A stretch of DNA of 64,000 nucleotides, taken from JACVRW01 sp963771715. GTDB lineage: Bacteria; Actinomycetota; Thermoleophilia; Solirubrobacterales; Thermoleophilaceae. Positions 33,841 through 42,864 of the stretch are shown here, piece after piece. The notes under the pieces are model-generated. The model was not told where the DNA came from and did no database searches. It worked only from the letters and a program-made list of their open reading frames with translations. The first letter of the stretch is position 1, and the number at the start of each line of letters is the position of its first letter. The stretch spans positions 186,001-250,000 of the forward strand of contig CAVYUQ010000011.1 in the NCBI GenBank assembly GCA_963771715.1, written 5' to 3'. Made by a program: the position numbers and the translations under genes.

Positions 33841-35541
33841 GTGCGCATCCGGCACGGCATAGCCGTCGTGGTTGCGTTGCTCGCGCTGCCCGCCTCAGCC
33901 GAGGCGGCGCCCGGGACGCTCGACCTGCGCGAGTCGATCGATCGATCGCGCGGGCTGTACGTGGAGGGGTCGGTCTCGTACGTGCGGGTGCTCGGCATAC
34001 GCGGCAGGCTGGTCGTCGCGCGGCGCGTCCGGAAGCCGCGCTTTCGGATGCAGCGCCGGCTGCCGCCTGGTCGCTATCGGGTGATCAGCTACCAGCGGCC
34101 GTGCGACGGCAACTGCGGGCTGCTCGACCCGCCCACGGACCGCTGCGCGCGGCCGGTGCAGATCCTCTCGGGCGGGCTCACCGAGGTGGCGGTGAGGGTC
34201 CGCCCCGGACGTGGCTGCACTATGAGCCGCCGCGCCCTCCCGGCCCGCTTCCCGGCGATCCGGCGCATGCGCGCGGTCCAGAGCTGGCTGCGCTCACGCG
34301 GCGGCGTGAACTCGTGGGCCCTGATCGACTCCTGGGGCCGGCCGCACGGGTTCGCCCCGCACCGGACGTACGTGAGCGCGAGCCTCGTCAAGGCCATGCT
34401 GCTGGTGGCGTACCTGCGCGGCATCGGCAACCGCGCGCCCGACGCGGGCGAGCGCGCCTCGCTCGGCCCGATGATCACTGTGTCCTCGAACGACGCGGCC
34501 GACACGGTCTACTACCGAGTCGGCGACGCCGCGCTCTACCGGCTCGCCCGTCTGGCCGGAATGAAGAGCTTCTCGGTGGCCGGCTACTGGGGGAACGCCC
34601 ACTTCAGCGCCGAGGACCAGGCGCGCTTCTTCAACCGCATCGATCGCCTCGTGCCGAAGGAATCGCGCCCCTACGCGCGCGGCCTGCTGTCGTCGATCGT
34701 GAGCTACCAGCGCTGGGGCTTCTCGCGCTACTCCCTTGGAGTGGGCTTCAAGACGTTCTTCAAGGGCGGCTGGCGGGGAACGGGAGCAGGGCAGCTCGTT
34801 CACGAGGCGGCGCTCTTCGAGCGCGGCCCCACGCGGATCTCGATGGCCGTGCTCACGGACGGGAACCCGTCGCACGAGTATGGGACCGAGACGCTGCGGG
34901 GGGTGGCGCGGCGGCTGTTTGTGAGGAGGCGGCCCGCCGGGGCACAGGTACAGCAGCCGGCACCCGAGGAGGCCGGCACGCCCGCTCATCGGCGTGCCGG
35001 GCTGGTCGACGTGCATCGCTTCGGGCCCGGTATCCGCGTAAACCTCTCCTACCGAACGAAACACAACGAGACGGGGGCGCCGCTCCCCGGCTACTGCGAG
35101 AACTGGGCCCTGATGCACGAGCGAGCCGCGTTCAGCCTTGGCCAGGTGCAGCGCCACCTGCGCCGCAGGGGCCTCGGCCTCCTGATCCTCGATGCCTACC
35201 GGCCCGTGCGCGCCACCGAGGCGCTCGTCCGCTGGGCCGAGCGCACCGGGCAAGGCGGAGCGGTGGGCACGTACATCGCGCGCCGCAGCCGCCACAACAC
35301 GGGGAGCGCGGTGGACATCACGCTGGTCCGCTACCGCGACGGCGCGCGTCTCCGCATGGGCGGCTTCGCCCTCGGGCCGAGCTCCAACACGTACAACGCA
35401 AGCGGACGCATCCTGCGCAACCGCCTGACCCTCAAATCCGCGATGGAGCGCTTCGGATTCAGCGGCTACTGGCGCGAGTGGTGGCACTTCGAGCACCACA
35501 TCCGCCCCGACCGCTATCTGGACCTGACGCTCGGCTGCTGA
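33841..35541 (+). CDS. Secreted fusion of a class A beta-lactamase-like serine hydrolase and a VanX-type D,D-dipeptidase
   Basis: 566 residues from GTG 33841, with signal peptide IAVVVALLALPASAEAAPG. After a beta-rich N-terminal part, residues about 150-370 are a penicillin-recognising serine hydrolase: S-x-x-K at Ser181-Lys184 (SLVK), SSNDAADT in place of SDN, and a KGG-type third motif (FFKGGWRGTG). Residues about 390-566 are a VanX/DdpX (M15D) zinc peptidase: LDAYRPVRATEAL, SRHNTGSAVDIT (ligands His485, Asp492) and EWWHFEH (Glu546, His549). It should act outside the cell on peptidoglycan peptides or D-Ala-D-Ala. The pairing of the two folds in one chain is unusual. Confidence 0.85.
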   Translation: MRIRHGIAVVVALLALPASAEAAPGTLDLRESIDRSRGLYVEGSVSYVRVLGIRGRLVVARRVRKPRFRMQRRLPPGRYRVISYQRPCDGNCGLLDPPTDRCARPVQILSGGLTEVAVRVRPGRGCTMSRRALPARFPAIRRMRAVQSWLRSRGGVNSWALIDSWGRPHGFAPHRTYVSASLVKAMLLVAYLRGIGNRAPDAGERASLGPMITVSSNDAADTVYYRVGDAALYRLARLAGMKSFSVAGYWGNAHFSAEDQARFFNRIDRLVPKESRPYARGLLSSIVSYQRWGFSRYSLGVGFKTFFKGGWRGTGAGQLVHEAALFERGPTRISMAVLTDGNPSHEYGTETLRGVARRLFVRRRPAGAQVQQPAPEEAGTPAHRRAGLVDVHRFGPGIRVNLSYRTKHNETGAPLPGYCENWALMHERAAFSLGQVQRHLRRRGLGLLILDAYRPVRATEALVRWAERTGQGGAVGTYIARRSRHNTGSAVDITLVRYRDGARLRMGGFALGPSSNTYNASGRILRNRLTLKSAMERFGFSGYWREWWHFEHHIRPDRYLDLTLGC

Positions 35542-35557
35542 GCCGCGGCCGCCAGGT

Positions 35558-35596
35558 GGCAGAAAAACGTTGCGAAAAACGCAACGATTCTCTGCC
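35558..35596. terminator. Nested hairpin between the VanX fusion gene and nadE
   Basis: Inner stem cgttgcg/cgcaacg (35568-35574, 35580-35586) with an AAAAA loop sits inside an outer stem ggcaga/tctgcc (35558-35563, 35591-35596). It starts 17 bases after the upstream stop and ends 61 bases before the nadE ATG. It could end transcription of the upstream gene or act in the nadE leader. No T-run follows. Confidence 0.4.
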
Positions 35597-35656
35597 GCTA
35601 GGCCGATCCCGCCTTCAATGCGGTCTTTCGGGCCCCGCGCCCGCGATAATGGAGGC

Positions 35657-37453
35657 ATGGCCGAGCGCACCGACCTTCTCCGGGTTGCCCTGGCGCAGCT
35701 CAACCCCGTCGTCGGGGACATTCGCGGCAACGCGCGCCGGATCTCCGAGAGCATGGCGCGCGCGCGGGACGAGGGCGCGGCGCTCGTGGTGTTCCCGGAG
35801 CTCGCGCTCACGGGCTACCCGCCCGAGGACCTGCTGCTGAAGACGAGCTTCCTCGAGGCCGCCGACGCGGCCCTCCGGGAGCTCGCGGGCCAGACGCACG
35901 GCATCGCCGCCGTGGTGGGATATCCGGAGAAGGCCGAGGACGTCTACAACAGCGCCGCGGTGCTGGCCGACGGTGACGTGCTGGCCACCTACCGCAAGAT
36001 GTACCTCCCCAACTACGGGGTCTTCGACGAGCAGCGCTACTTCCAGTCGGGCGCGGAGGCGGCGATCGTCGAGCTGAACGGCATCCCGCTCGGGCTCAGC
36101 ATCTGCGAGGACATCTGGGAGCCGGGACCGCCCGCGATGACCGAGGCGCTGGCCGGCGCGCAGGTGATCCTGAACCTCTCCGCCTCGCCGTACCGCATGG
36201 GCGTCGGCGCGCGGCGCGAGCGCATGCTGATCCAGCGGGCCGTGGACAACCTCACCGCCGTGGTCTTCGTGAACACGGTGGGCGGCCAGGACGAGCTCGT
36301 GTTCGACGGCCACAGCCTCGCGATCGACCAGGACGGGCAGGTGCTCGCGAGGGCGCCCCAGTTCGAGGAGTCGCTCACGTTCTGCAGCATCGACCCGCGC
36401 GCCATCACCGCCGCGCGGCTGCGCGACACGCGCCACCGCGCCAACGTGCGCCGGCAGCGGCGCGCATCGCAGATCGCCGAGCCGCCGGTGTTCACGCTGG
36501 CGAGCATCAGCATCGAGCCCGACAGCGACGTGGAGGTGGTGTCGGGAGACCTCGCGGGCACGCTGGGTCCCGAGGCCGAGGTCTACGCCGCCCTGCGCAC
36601 CGGCCTGCGCGACTACGTCGAGAAGAACGGCTTCGAGCGCGTGGTGATCGCGCTCTCCGGCGGGATCGACTCGGCGCTGGCCGCGTTGGTGGCCGCCGAC
36701 GCGCTCGGGCCCGAGCGGGTCACGTGCGTCTCGATGCCCTCCCCCTACTCGAGCGAGGGCACGAGGAACGACGCGCGGACGATCGCCGAGAACCTCGGCG
36801 TGGACTTCCGCGAGATCGGCATCGAGCAGGCGATGCAGGCCTACGACGAGATGCTGCGCGAGGCGTTCGACGGCCGCGAGCCCGACGTGGCCGAGGAGAA
36901 CGTGCAGGCGCGCATCCGCGGCAACGTTGTGATGGCGCTCTCCAACAAGTTCGGCTGGCTCGTGCTCGCCACCGGCAACAAGTCGGAGATGTCGGTGGGC
37001 TACGCCACCCTCTACGGCGACATGGCCGGCGGCTTCGCGGTGCTGAAGGACGTCTACAAGACCTGGGTCTACAGGCTCGTGCGCTGGCGCAACGAGCAGG
37101 AGGGCCGCGAGCTCGTGCCCGCCTCGGTGATCGAGCGGCCGCCGTCCGCCGAGCTCCGCCACGAGCAGCGCGACGAGGACTCGCTACCGCCCTACGACGT
37201 GCTCGACCGCATCCTCGAGGGCTACATCGAGGAGGACCTCGATGCCGTGGAGCTCGTGCACCGCGGCCTGCCCGCCGAGGAAATCGAGCGCGTGATCCGG
37301 ATGGTCGACCGTGCGGAGTACAAGCGCCGCCAGGCCCCGCCCGGAATCAAGATCTCCGCCCGGGCGTTCGGGCGCGACCGGCGCCTGCCGATCACGAACC
37401 GCTACGAGACCTCGACGGACGCCGCCGAGCGCCGCCTGCGCGCGCTGAAGTAG
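35657..37453 (+). CDS. nadE: Glutamine-dependent NAD+ synthetase
   Basis: 598 residues. The N-terminal nitrilase-like glutaminase has the Glu-Lys-Cys set (VVFPELALTGYPPEDLL, YRKMYLPNYGVFDE, LSICEDIWEPG). The C-terminal ATP-pyrophosphatase has SGGIDSALAALVA and LVLATGNKSEMSVGYATLYGDMAGGFA. It amidates nicotinic acid adenine dinucleotide to NAD+ using glutamine. ATG 35657 is chosen because the in-frame upstream codons cross the hairpin and show no homology; a GGAGG lies only one base before it. An adenylate cyclase gene starts at the base after its stop. Confidence 0.95.
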   Translation: MAERTDLLRVALAQLNPVVGDIRGNARRISESMARARDEGAALVVFPELALTGYPPEDLLLKTSFLEAADAALRELAGQTHGIAAVVGYPEKAEDVYNSAAVLADGDVLATYRKMYLPNYGVFDEQRYFQSGAEAAIVELNGIPLGLSICEDIWEPGPPAMTEALAGAQVILNLSASPYRMGVGARRERMLIQRAVDNLTAVVFVNTVGGQDELVFDGHSLAIDQDGQVLARAPQFEESLTFCSIDPRAITAARLRDTRHRANVRRQRRASQIAEPPVFTLASISIEPDSDVEVVSGDLAGTLGPEAEVYAALRTGLRDYVEKNGFERVVIALSGGIDSALAALVAADALGPERVTCVSMPSPYSSEGTRNDARTIAENLGVDFREIGIEQAMQAYDEMLREAFDGREPDVAEENVQARIRGNVVMALSNKFGWLVLATGNKSEMSVGYATLYGDMAGGFAVLKDVYKTWVYRLVRWRNEQEGRELVPASVIERPPSAELRHEQRDEDSLPPYDVLDRILEGYIEEDLDAVELVHRGLPAEEIERVIRMVDRAEYKRRQAPPGIKISARAFGRDRRLPITNRYETSTDAAERRLRALK

Positions 37454-38848
37454 GTGCGCGTCGGCGCCACAGACGCCGGCTCCCTTCGCTCCCCGCTCTG
37501 GGGCTTCGCTCTGGTGCTTCCGCTCGGCGGGCTCCTGCTGCTGCTGGCGGCCCCGAGCGCGGACGTCCACTGGGAGCACCATCCGTCGCACTTCTGGCTC
37601 GTGCTGAGCACGGCGGCGGTGAGCACGACGCTCGCCTTTGCCACGAGCGCCACCGCGCTGCGGCGCGCGGACGCGCGGCTGTTTCTGATCTCGCTCTCGT
37701 TCCTCGCGGCCGCCGGCTTCCTGACCCTGCACGCCCTCGCGACGCCCGGCGTGCTGCTCGACGGGCCGAACCAGGGCTTCACGATCGCGACGCCGGTGGG
37801 CCTGCTCCTGGCGGCGGTGTTCGCAGGTTGGTCGGCCCTGCCGCTTCCGCCGTCGCGCGCGCAGGCGCTGATGCGGCGCGCCCAGCTGCTCCGCGCGGGA
37901 CTGGTCGCCGTGATGGTCGCCTGGGCCGCCCTCTCGCTCGGCTCCGTGCCGCCGCTCGACGACCCGACACCGGCCGAGCGCGCGAGCGGCGGCCTCGTGG
38001 CGCTCGCCGTGCTGGCGCTGATCCCGTATGCCTTCGCGGCGTGGCGCTACGCCACGATGGCAATGCGAACCGGCGCGCCGCTGCTGCTGGCAGTGGCGAG
38101 CGCCTTCACGCTGCTGGCGGAGGCGATGGTGGCCGTCGCGCTCGCGCGCAGCTGGCACGCGAGCTGGTGGGAGTGGCACGTGCTCATGCTGATGGCCTTC
38201 GGGGCGATCGCATACAGCGCCCGGCGCGAGGACGGCGAGGAGCGCTTTAGCGACCTCTACCTCGACCAGACGGCCGCCGGCAAGCGCGAGGTGAGCGTGA
38301 TGTTCGCGGACCTGGAGGGATTCACGTCCTTCGCCGAGGGGCGGGACCCGCGCGAGGTCTCGGAGATGCTGAACGCCTACCTGCGTGTGGCGATCCCGCC
38401 GATCGTGCGCGAGCACGACGGCGAGATCGACCGGCTGATCGGCGACGCGATCATGGCCACCTGGGGCACGCGCGGAGACCAGCCCGACCACGCGCGGCGC
38501 GCCGTCGAAGCGGCGCTGGCGATGCAGCGCGAGACGGGGCGCATCGCCGCGGAGCACCCCGGCTGGCCGCGTTTCCGCGCGGCCGTGAACAGCGGTGAGG
38601 TGCTCGTGGGCGTGCTCGGCGCCGAGAGCGGGCGCAGCTACACGGTGATCGGCGACACGGTCAACCTCGCAGCGCGGCTCGAGTCACAGGCGCCGCCGGG
38701 CCGCGTGGTGATCGGCGGGAACACCCTGCGTGCGCTCCCCGGCACGCGCGTGGAGGCGCTCGAGGGCATCCGCGTGAAGGGACGCGCCGACCCGGTCGAC
38801 GCCTACCTCGTGGACCACGACGGCGTCAGCCCTTCGGCGCCGGCCTGA
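37454..38848 (+). CDS. Membrane-bound class III adenylate/guanylate cyclase
   Basis: 464 residues, GTG start directly after the nadE TAG. About six to seven hydrophobic segments fill residues 15-260. The catalytic domain follows: VMFADLEGFTSFAEG (metal Asp286), LIGDAIMATWG (metal Asp331), VNSGEVLVGVLG and YTVIGDTVNLAARLE with transition-state Asn and Arg. The position of the base-recognising Lys (D-K-x-x-GD) is Arg327 (DRLIGD). So the fold and metal site are intact, but substrate choice is unsure. It overlaps the convergent thioesterase by 23 bases. Confidence 0.87.
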   Translation: MRVGATDAGSLRSPLWGFALVLPLGGLLLLLAAPSADVHWEHHPSHFWLVLSTAAVSTTLAFATSATALRRADARLFLISLSFLAAAGFLTLHALATPGVLLDGPNQGFTIATPVGLLLAAVFAGWSALPLPPSRAQALMRRAQLLRAGLVAVMVAWAALSLGSVPPLDDPTPAERASGGLVALAVLALIPYAFAAWRYATMAMRTGAPLLLAVASAFTLLAEAMVAVALARSWHASWWEWHVLMLMAFGAIAYSARREDGEERFSDLYLDQTAAGKREVSVMFADLEGFTSFAEGRDPREVSEMLNAYLRVAIPPIVREHDGEIDRLIGDAIMATWGTRGDQPDHARRAVEAALAMQRETGRIAAEHPGWPRFRAAVNSGEVLVGVLGAESGRSYTVIGDTVNLAARLESQAPPGRVVIGGNTLRALPGTRVEALEGIRVKGRADPVDAYLVDHDGVSPSAPA

Positions 38849-39236
38849 CCGCGAGGGTCACGCGTGAGGCGGCGCAGAGCCGGTCGTCGTCGTCGGTGAA
38901 GCGCACGTCCCAGACCCAGCTGGTGCGGCCGCGGTGGATCGGCGTGCCCTCCGCGTGGACGGCGCCCTCGGTGGCCGGACGGAAGAAATGCGTGTGGTTC
39001 GACTGGCCGACGGCGAAGTTGCCGTCGCCCTGGACGGCCAGGTGCGTCGTGGCCGACACCATCGACTCCGCCAGCGCCGCGTAGGCGCCGCCGTGCACGA
39101 GGCCCAGCGGCTGCTGGACTCGCTTCTCGACGGCGAAACGGCCGCGGCAGCGCTCCGGCGAGGCCTCCAGCAGCTCGAACCCCAGCACGTCGTCGAGAGT
39201 CCCGGGCGCGGGATAGGTCCCAACTGGCGAGTCCAT
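38826..39236 (-). CDS. PaaI-type hotdog-fold thioesterase
   Basis: 136 residues from ATG 39236. Hotdog fold with the PaaI/YdiI active-site segment PLGLVHGGAYAALAESM, then GNFAVGQSNHTHFFRPATEG and the strand RTSWVWDVRFTDDDD. Members hydrolyse acyl-CoA thioesters, often aromatic. It is divergent from the HTH/anti-sigma-like gene (30-base gap) and convergent, with overlap, with the adenylate cyclase gene. Confidence 0.87.
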   Translation of the reverse strand: MDSPVGTYPAPGTLDDVLGFELLEASPERCRGRFAVEKRVQQPLGLVHGGAYAALAESMVSATTHLAVQGDGNFAVGQSNHTHFFRPATEGAVHAEGTPIHRGRTSWVWDVRFTDDDDRLCAASRVTLAVRPAPKG

Positions 39237-39266
39237 ACCGGCGGGCACACTACAGTTCGGCCCCGC

Positions 39267-40259
39267 ATGGCCACGTTCGATCAGCTTTCGCCCGAGCAGC
39301 GGGCGATCGTCGAGCTCGTCCTCCAGCAGGGGAAGACCTATCCCGAGCTCGCGGACATGCTTGGAATGCCCGAGTCGCGCGTGCGCGAGCTGGCGCGCGA
39401 CGCGCTCGTGGAGCTCGCTCCCGTGAGCGTGCGGGGCGTCGAGGAGGACTGGCGCGGCCAGCTCGCCGACTACGTCCTCGGCCAGCAGGCGGGTCCGGAG
39501 GCCACCGCGACCAAGGGCCACCTGCGCCGCTCGGAGGCAGCGCGCAGCTGGGCGCGCTCGCTGCTCGACTCGCTCGAGCAGCTGTACCCGAACGGCTCCG
39601 TGCCGGCGATTCCGGAGGGCGAGCGAGGCCGCGCAAAGCGGGCTGCCCCCGAGCCGAGTGCCGGGCCGGTCGCGGCCGGGCCCCTGGCGAGCGGCGACGC
39701 GGTCATGCGGCGGCGCCTGCTGGCCGGTGCGGCGGCGGCGGCCGTGATCCTGCTCGCCGTACTGCTCTGGCCGATCGGTCTGCTCACGGGCGACGACGAC
39801 GAGTCCACGAGCAACGCCAGCAGCGACAACACGCCGGCCGCGCAGACGGGCAACCAGAACCAGAACCAGGCCGCCGCGACGGGACAGCCCGCGGGCATCG
39901 CGATCGTGGTGGACCAGGGCGGCAAGAAGCAGCTGCTCGTGCAGGCGGCGGGGCTCGCGCCCAGCGGCCAGAACGAGGGCTACTACGTCTGGCTCTACAA
40001 CAGCCCGAATGACGCCAAGTCGCTCGGCGGCCAGATCACGGACCAGCAGGGCGGCTACCAGGCGATCGGCGCGTTCCCGGCGGACTACGCCAAGTACAAG
40101 TTCATCGACGTGACGAAGCAGCCGGTGGGCAACGACCCGAACGTGAAGCACAACGGCGAGTCCGTGCTGCGCGGCCCCATGCCGAAGCTGCGCAGGGCCA
40201 CGGGCACGGCCAAGAAGCCCGCCGCGCTCGGCCAGACGGTCCTGAAGCCGCCCGCCTAG
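39267..40259 (+). CDS. Sigma-70 region-4-like HTH fused to a membrane RskA-like anti-sigma domain
   Basis: 330 residues from ATG 39267. Residues 1-50 resemble sigma region 4 (LSPEQRAIVELVLQQGKTYPE, then a recognition helix in MPESRVRELARDAL). A middle segment is followed by a membrane span at about residues 150-170 (LLAGAAAAAVILLAVLLWPI), a disordered Asn/Gln-rich linker and a C-terminal extracytoplasmic domain of the anti-sigma-K (RskA) type (YYVWLYNSPNDAKSLG). RskA proteins hold a sigma factor at the membrane until proteolysis. Here a sigma-like DNA-binding part is built in, so it may act as a membrane-bound regulator itself. No sigma gene adjoins. Confidence 0.7.
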   Translation: MATFDQLSPEQRAIVELVLQQGKTYPELADMLGMPESRVRELARDALVELAPVSVRGVEEDWRGQLADYVLGQQAGPEATATKGHLRRSEAARSWARSLLDSLEQLYPNGSVPAIPEGERGRAKRAAPEPSAGPVAAGPLASGDAVMRRRLLAGAAAAAVILLAVLLWPIGLLTGDDDESTSNASSDNTPAAQTGNQNQNQAAATGQPAGIAIVVDQGGKKQLLVQAAGLAPSGQNEGYYVWLYNSPNDAKSLGGQITDQQGGYQAIGAFPADYAKYKFIDVTKQPVGNDPNVKHNGESVLRGPMPKLRRATGTAKKPAALGQTVLKPPA

Positions 40260-40267
40260 GCGGCTTC
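40244..40267. terminator. Hairpin between convergent genes, candidate bidirectional terminator
   Basis: A perfect 9-bp stem gaagccgcc/ggcggcttc (40244-40252, 40259-40267) with loop cgccta overlaps the stop of the RskA-like gene and ends 5 bases before the stop of the convergent FAD oxidase. It can form on both strands. Confidence 0.6.
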
Positions 40268-40271
40268 GCGG

Positions 40272-41889
40272 CTACGGCAGCAGCTTCCCGGGGTTCATGA
40301 TCCCGGCCGGGTCGAGCCGCTCCTTGGCCGCGCGGATCAGCCCGATGCCGAGCTCACCCACCTCCGCGCGCATCCAGGGCCGGTGGTCGCGCCCGATCGC
40401 GTGATGGTGGGTGATCGTGCCTCCCCCGCCCATGATCGCCTCCGAGGCGGCCGTCTTGGCCGCGCGCCACTGCGTCAGCGCGTCCTCCTCCTGGCGAGCC
40501 AGGAACGTGAAGTAGAGCGACGCACCGGAGGGATAGAGATGCGACACGTGGCACATCACGAGCGGCGGCGTGCCGCGCTCGCCGAGCGTGCTGCGCAGCG
40601 CGCTCGCCCACGGCCCCGTGCAGGCTCTCCAGGTTGGCCCAGGTCGTGGCCGTCTCGAGCGTCTCGGCCATCACTCCGCGGTCGAGCAGCTCGTCGCGCA
40701 GGTACGGGCCGGCGTAGCGGCTGCGCAGCCACGCCTCGCCCGGTCGGCGGCCCAGCAAAACGCCGCCGCCGGCCCGCAGCAGCGCCGACGTGCGCCGCCG
40801 CCTGCGCTCCACGTCCTCCTCGTCGCCCTCGAACCCGAGGATGGCCAGGCAGCCGCCCTCCTGGCCCCGCAGGCGCAGGTAGCGCCGCCCGAGCCGCTCC
40901 GCCCTGCTCCCGGTCGAGGCCATCGCCATCGACAGGCGCGTCTCGTCCTCGTCGGAGAGGCGGCTTACGTCCGCGGCCGCATCCGCCTGCTCCATCACCC
41001 GGAACGCCGCGCAGCCCTCCGCGAAGCTGCGGAACGACCAGCCCTCGTAGCGACGCGCGGCCGGCGCGGGCCGTACTCGCACGGTGGCCTCGCAGATCAC
41101 GCCGAGCACCCCCTCGGAGCCCACGACTAGCTCGCGCAGGCTCGGCCCGGCCGCCGACGCGGGCAGCGCGCGGGTGCCGAGCTCGCCCACGGGGGTCACG
41201 CAGCGCAGCCCCTCGACCAGCTCGTCGATGCGCCCGTAGCCGGTCGACGCCTGGCCGGCGGAGCGCGTGGCCACCCAGCCGCCGACCGTCGAGTACTCGA
41301 ACGACTGCGGAAAATGACCCAGCGTCACGCCCTCGGCGCCCAGCCGCCGCTCGGCCTCGGGGCCGAACAGCCCGGCGTCGAGGCGGGCGGTGAGCGAGGT
41401 CCGGTCCACCTCGACGGTCGCGTCGAGCCGGCGCAGGTCGAGCGAGATCGCCGCCGCCATGCCTTCGCGCACCGGCTCCACGCCGCCCACGACGCTCGTG
41501 CCGCCCCCGAACGGCGTGACCGCCACCCGCTGCTCGGCGCACGCCGCGAGCACGGCAGCCACCTGCTCGGCGGAGCCGGGCAGCACCACTGCGTCCGGCG
41601 CGCTCGAGGCGTCCCCGGCGCGGATCCGCACGAGGTCCGGATACGAGCGGCCGACCGCGTGGGCGATGCGGTCGTCGCGCGCGTCCCGCACCTGCTCTGC
41701 GCCCACGGCCGCGGCGAGACGCTCGCGCGCGGGCGCGGGAAGCCGGGAATCGGGGAGCGAGACCTGGTCGAGGCCGACCGGCGCCCGGCGCGTGGCCGGA
41801 TCGACGCCGAGCTGCTCGCGGAGCAGTTCCTCCGCGACCGGAGGGAGTGGGACGGCGTGTCCGTCCTCGCCCCAGCCCCACCAGCGCAT
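40272..41889 (-). CDS. FAD-linked oxidase, alkyldihydroxyacetonephosphate synthase-like, one frameshift
   Basis: From ATG 41889. PCMH-type FAD domain: PDAVVLPGSAEQVAAVLAA, VTPFGGGTSVVGGVEP, GHFPQSFEYSTVGGWVATRS and VVGSEGVLGVICEATVRV. The C-terminal substrate domain, after a one-base shift near 40608, has MCHVSHLYPSGASLYFTF and HHAIGRDHRPWM, the signature of alkylglycerone-phosphate synthase-like enzymes. Family members make ether lipids or oxidise hydroxy acids; the exact reaction is unknown. The ATG overlaps the stop of the SRPBCC gene (ATGA). No ether-lipid partner gene is nearby. Confidence 0.8.
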
Positions 41890-42332
41890 CAGGTGGGTTC
41901 TCCCACCAGACCCGCCAGGCCCTCCAACGCCCCCTCCGCCTGCCTGACGGCGGCCGTGCGCAGCTGGAAGGGACTGAACCTCGCCCAGCCCCGGGGGCGC
42001 TGGTTCAGGGTGAGTCTCACCCTGGTGCCGCCGCCCGGGTCCGGCGCGAGCTCGAGCTCGGTCGTGGATTCCGCAAGCAGCCGCTCGAACGGCGACTCCT
42101 CCAGCTCCTGGCGCCACCGAAGCCACTCCGGCTCGCGCGCCTCGACGAGGCTGTAATCGGCGCGGACGCTCTTGCCCTTCGGGGAGACCAGGACCGTCGT
42201 CCACGCGTCCCGACTCGCCTCCTCGACCCGCGACACCCCCGGCCACCACGCCGGCAGGCGGTTCGGGTCGCTGACTATGCGCCAGATGTCGGTGGGCGCC
42301 CCCGACACCACGCGTTCGCGGCGGACCACCAT
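41889..42332 (-). CDS. SRPBCC family protein (CoxG/polyketide-cyclase-like)
   Basis: 147 residues from ATG 42332, which overlaps the apt stop (ATGA). START-like opening VVSGAPTDIWRIVSDPNRLPAWWPGVSRVEE, then strands VRADYSLVEAREPEWLRWRQEL and GGGTRVRLTLNQRPRG, and a C-terminal helix RTAAVRQAEGALEGLAGL. It binds an unknown hydrophobic ligand. It lies between apt and the FAD oxidase in one overlapping operon. Confidence 0.8.
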   Translation of the reverse strand: MVVRRERVVSGAPTDIWRIVSDPNRLPAWWPGVSRVEEASRDAWTTVLVSPKGKSVRADYSLVEAREPEWLRWRQELEESPFERLLAESTTELELAPDPGGGTRVRLTLNQRPRGWARFSPFQLRTAAVRQAEGALEGLAGLVGEPT

Positions 42333-42853
42333 CACTCGTCGTCGAACACCACGAGCGACCGCAGGTCGTAGCCGCGGAGCCGGTCGCGGCCGTGGAGGAA
42401 CGCCAGCTCGATCACGAACGCGCATCCTGCCACGACTCCGCCGCTCTGCTCGACCAGCTCGCAGAGCGCCCCGGCCGTGCCGCCCGTGGCCAGCAGGTCG
42501 TCGTGAACCAGCACGCGCGCCCCGCCCTGGACCGCGTCCGCGTGCACCTCGAGGGCATCCACGCCGTACTCGAGCTCGTACTCCACGGACGCGACCTCGC
42601 GCGGGAGCTTGCCCGGCTTGCGCGCGAGGATGAAGCCCGCGTCGGCCGCCACCGCCACCGCCGCGCCCAGCACGAACCCGCGCGCCTCGGCCGACACTAT
42701 GTAGTCGATCTCCCGCGAGCGCGCGTAGTCCGCAAGCTGGTCCACCGCGTAGCGGAGCGCCTCGTGGTCGAGGAACAGCGGCGTGATGTCCTTGAACACG
42801 ATCCCCGGCTTCGGGAAGTCGGGGATGTCCTGGATGTAGTCCTCGAGGCGCAC
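42332..42853 (-). CDS. apt: Adenine phosphoribosyltransferase
   Basis: 173 residues, GTG start. IPDFPKPGIVFKDITPL, AEARGFVLGAAVA, RKPGKLPREV and the PRPP-binding loop VLVHDDLLATGGTAGA are all family signatures. It salvages adenine to AMP. It is one base short of the normal 170-180 residue range only in its tail. It sits downstream of the MerR/FtsR gene (11-base gap) and upstream of an SRPBCC gene with ATGA overlap. Confidence 0.95.
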   Translation of the reverse strand: MRLEDYIQDIPDFPKPGIVFKDITPLFLDHEALRYAVDQLADYARSREIDYIVSAEARGFVLGAAVAVAADAGFILARKPGKLPREVASVEYELEYGVDALEVHADAVQGGARVLVHDDLLATGGTAGALCELVEQSGGVVAGCAFVIELAFLHGRDRLRGYDLRSLVVFDDE

Positions 42854-42864
42854 CGTGGCCCCGG

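Noticed and set aside
35651..35659. GGAGG next to the nadE ATG as a normal ribosome-binding site
   Set aside because: Spacing is a single base, too short; a usable site or a different start is not evident.
32745..35840. 1031-residue plus-strand frame
   Set aside because: Spans the antisense of the histidine kinase and an alternative frame of the VanX fusion; His/Arg-rich without homology.
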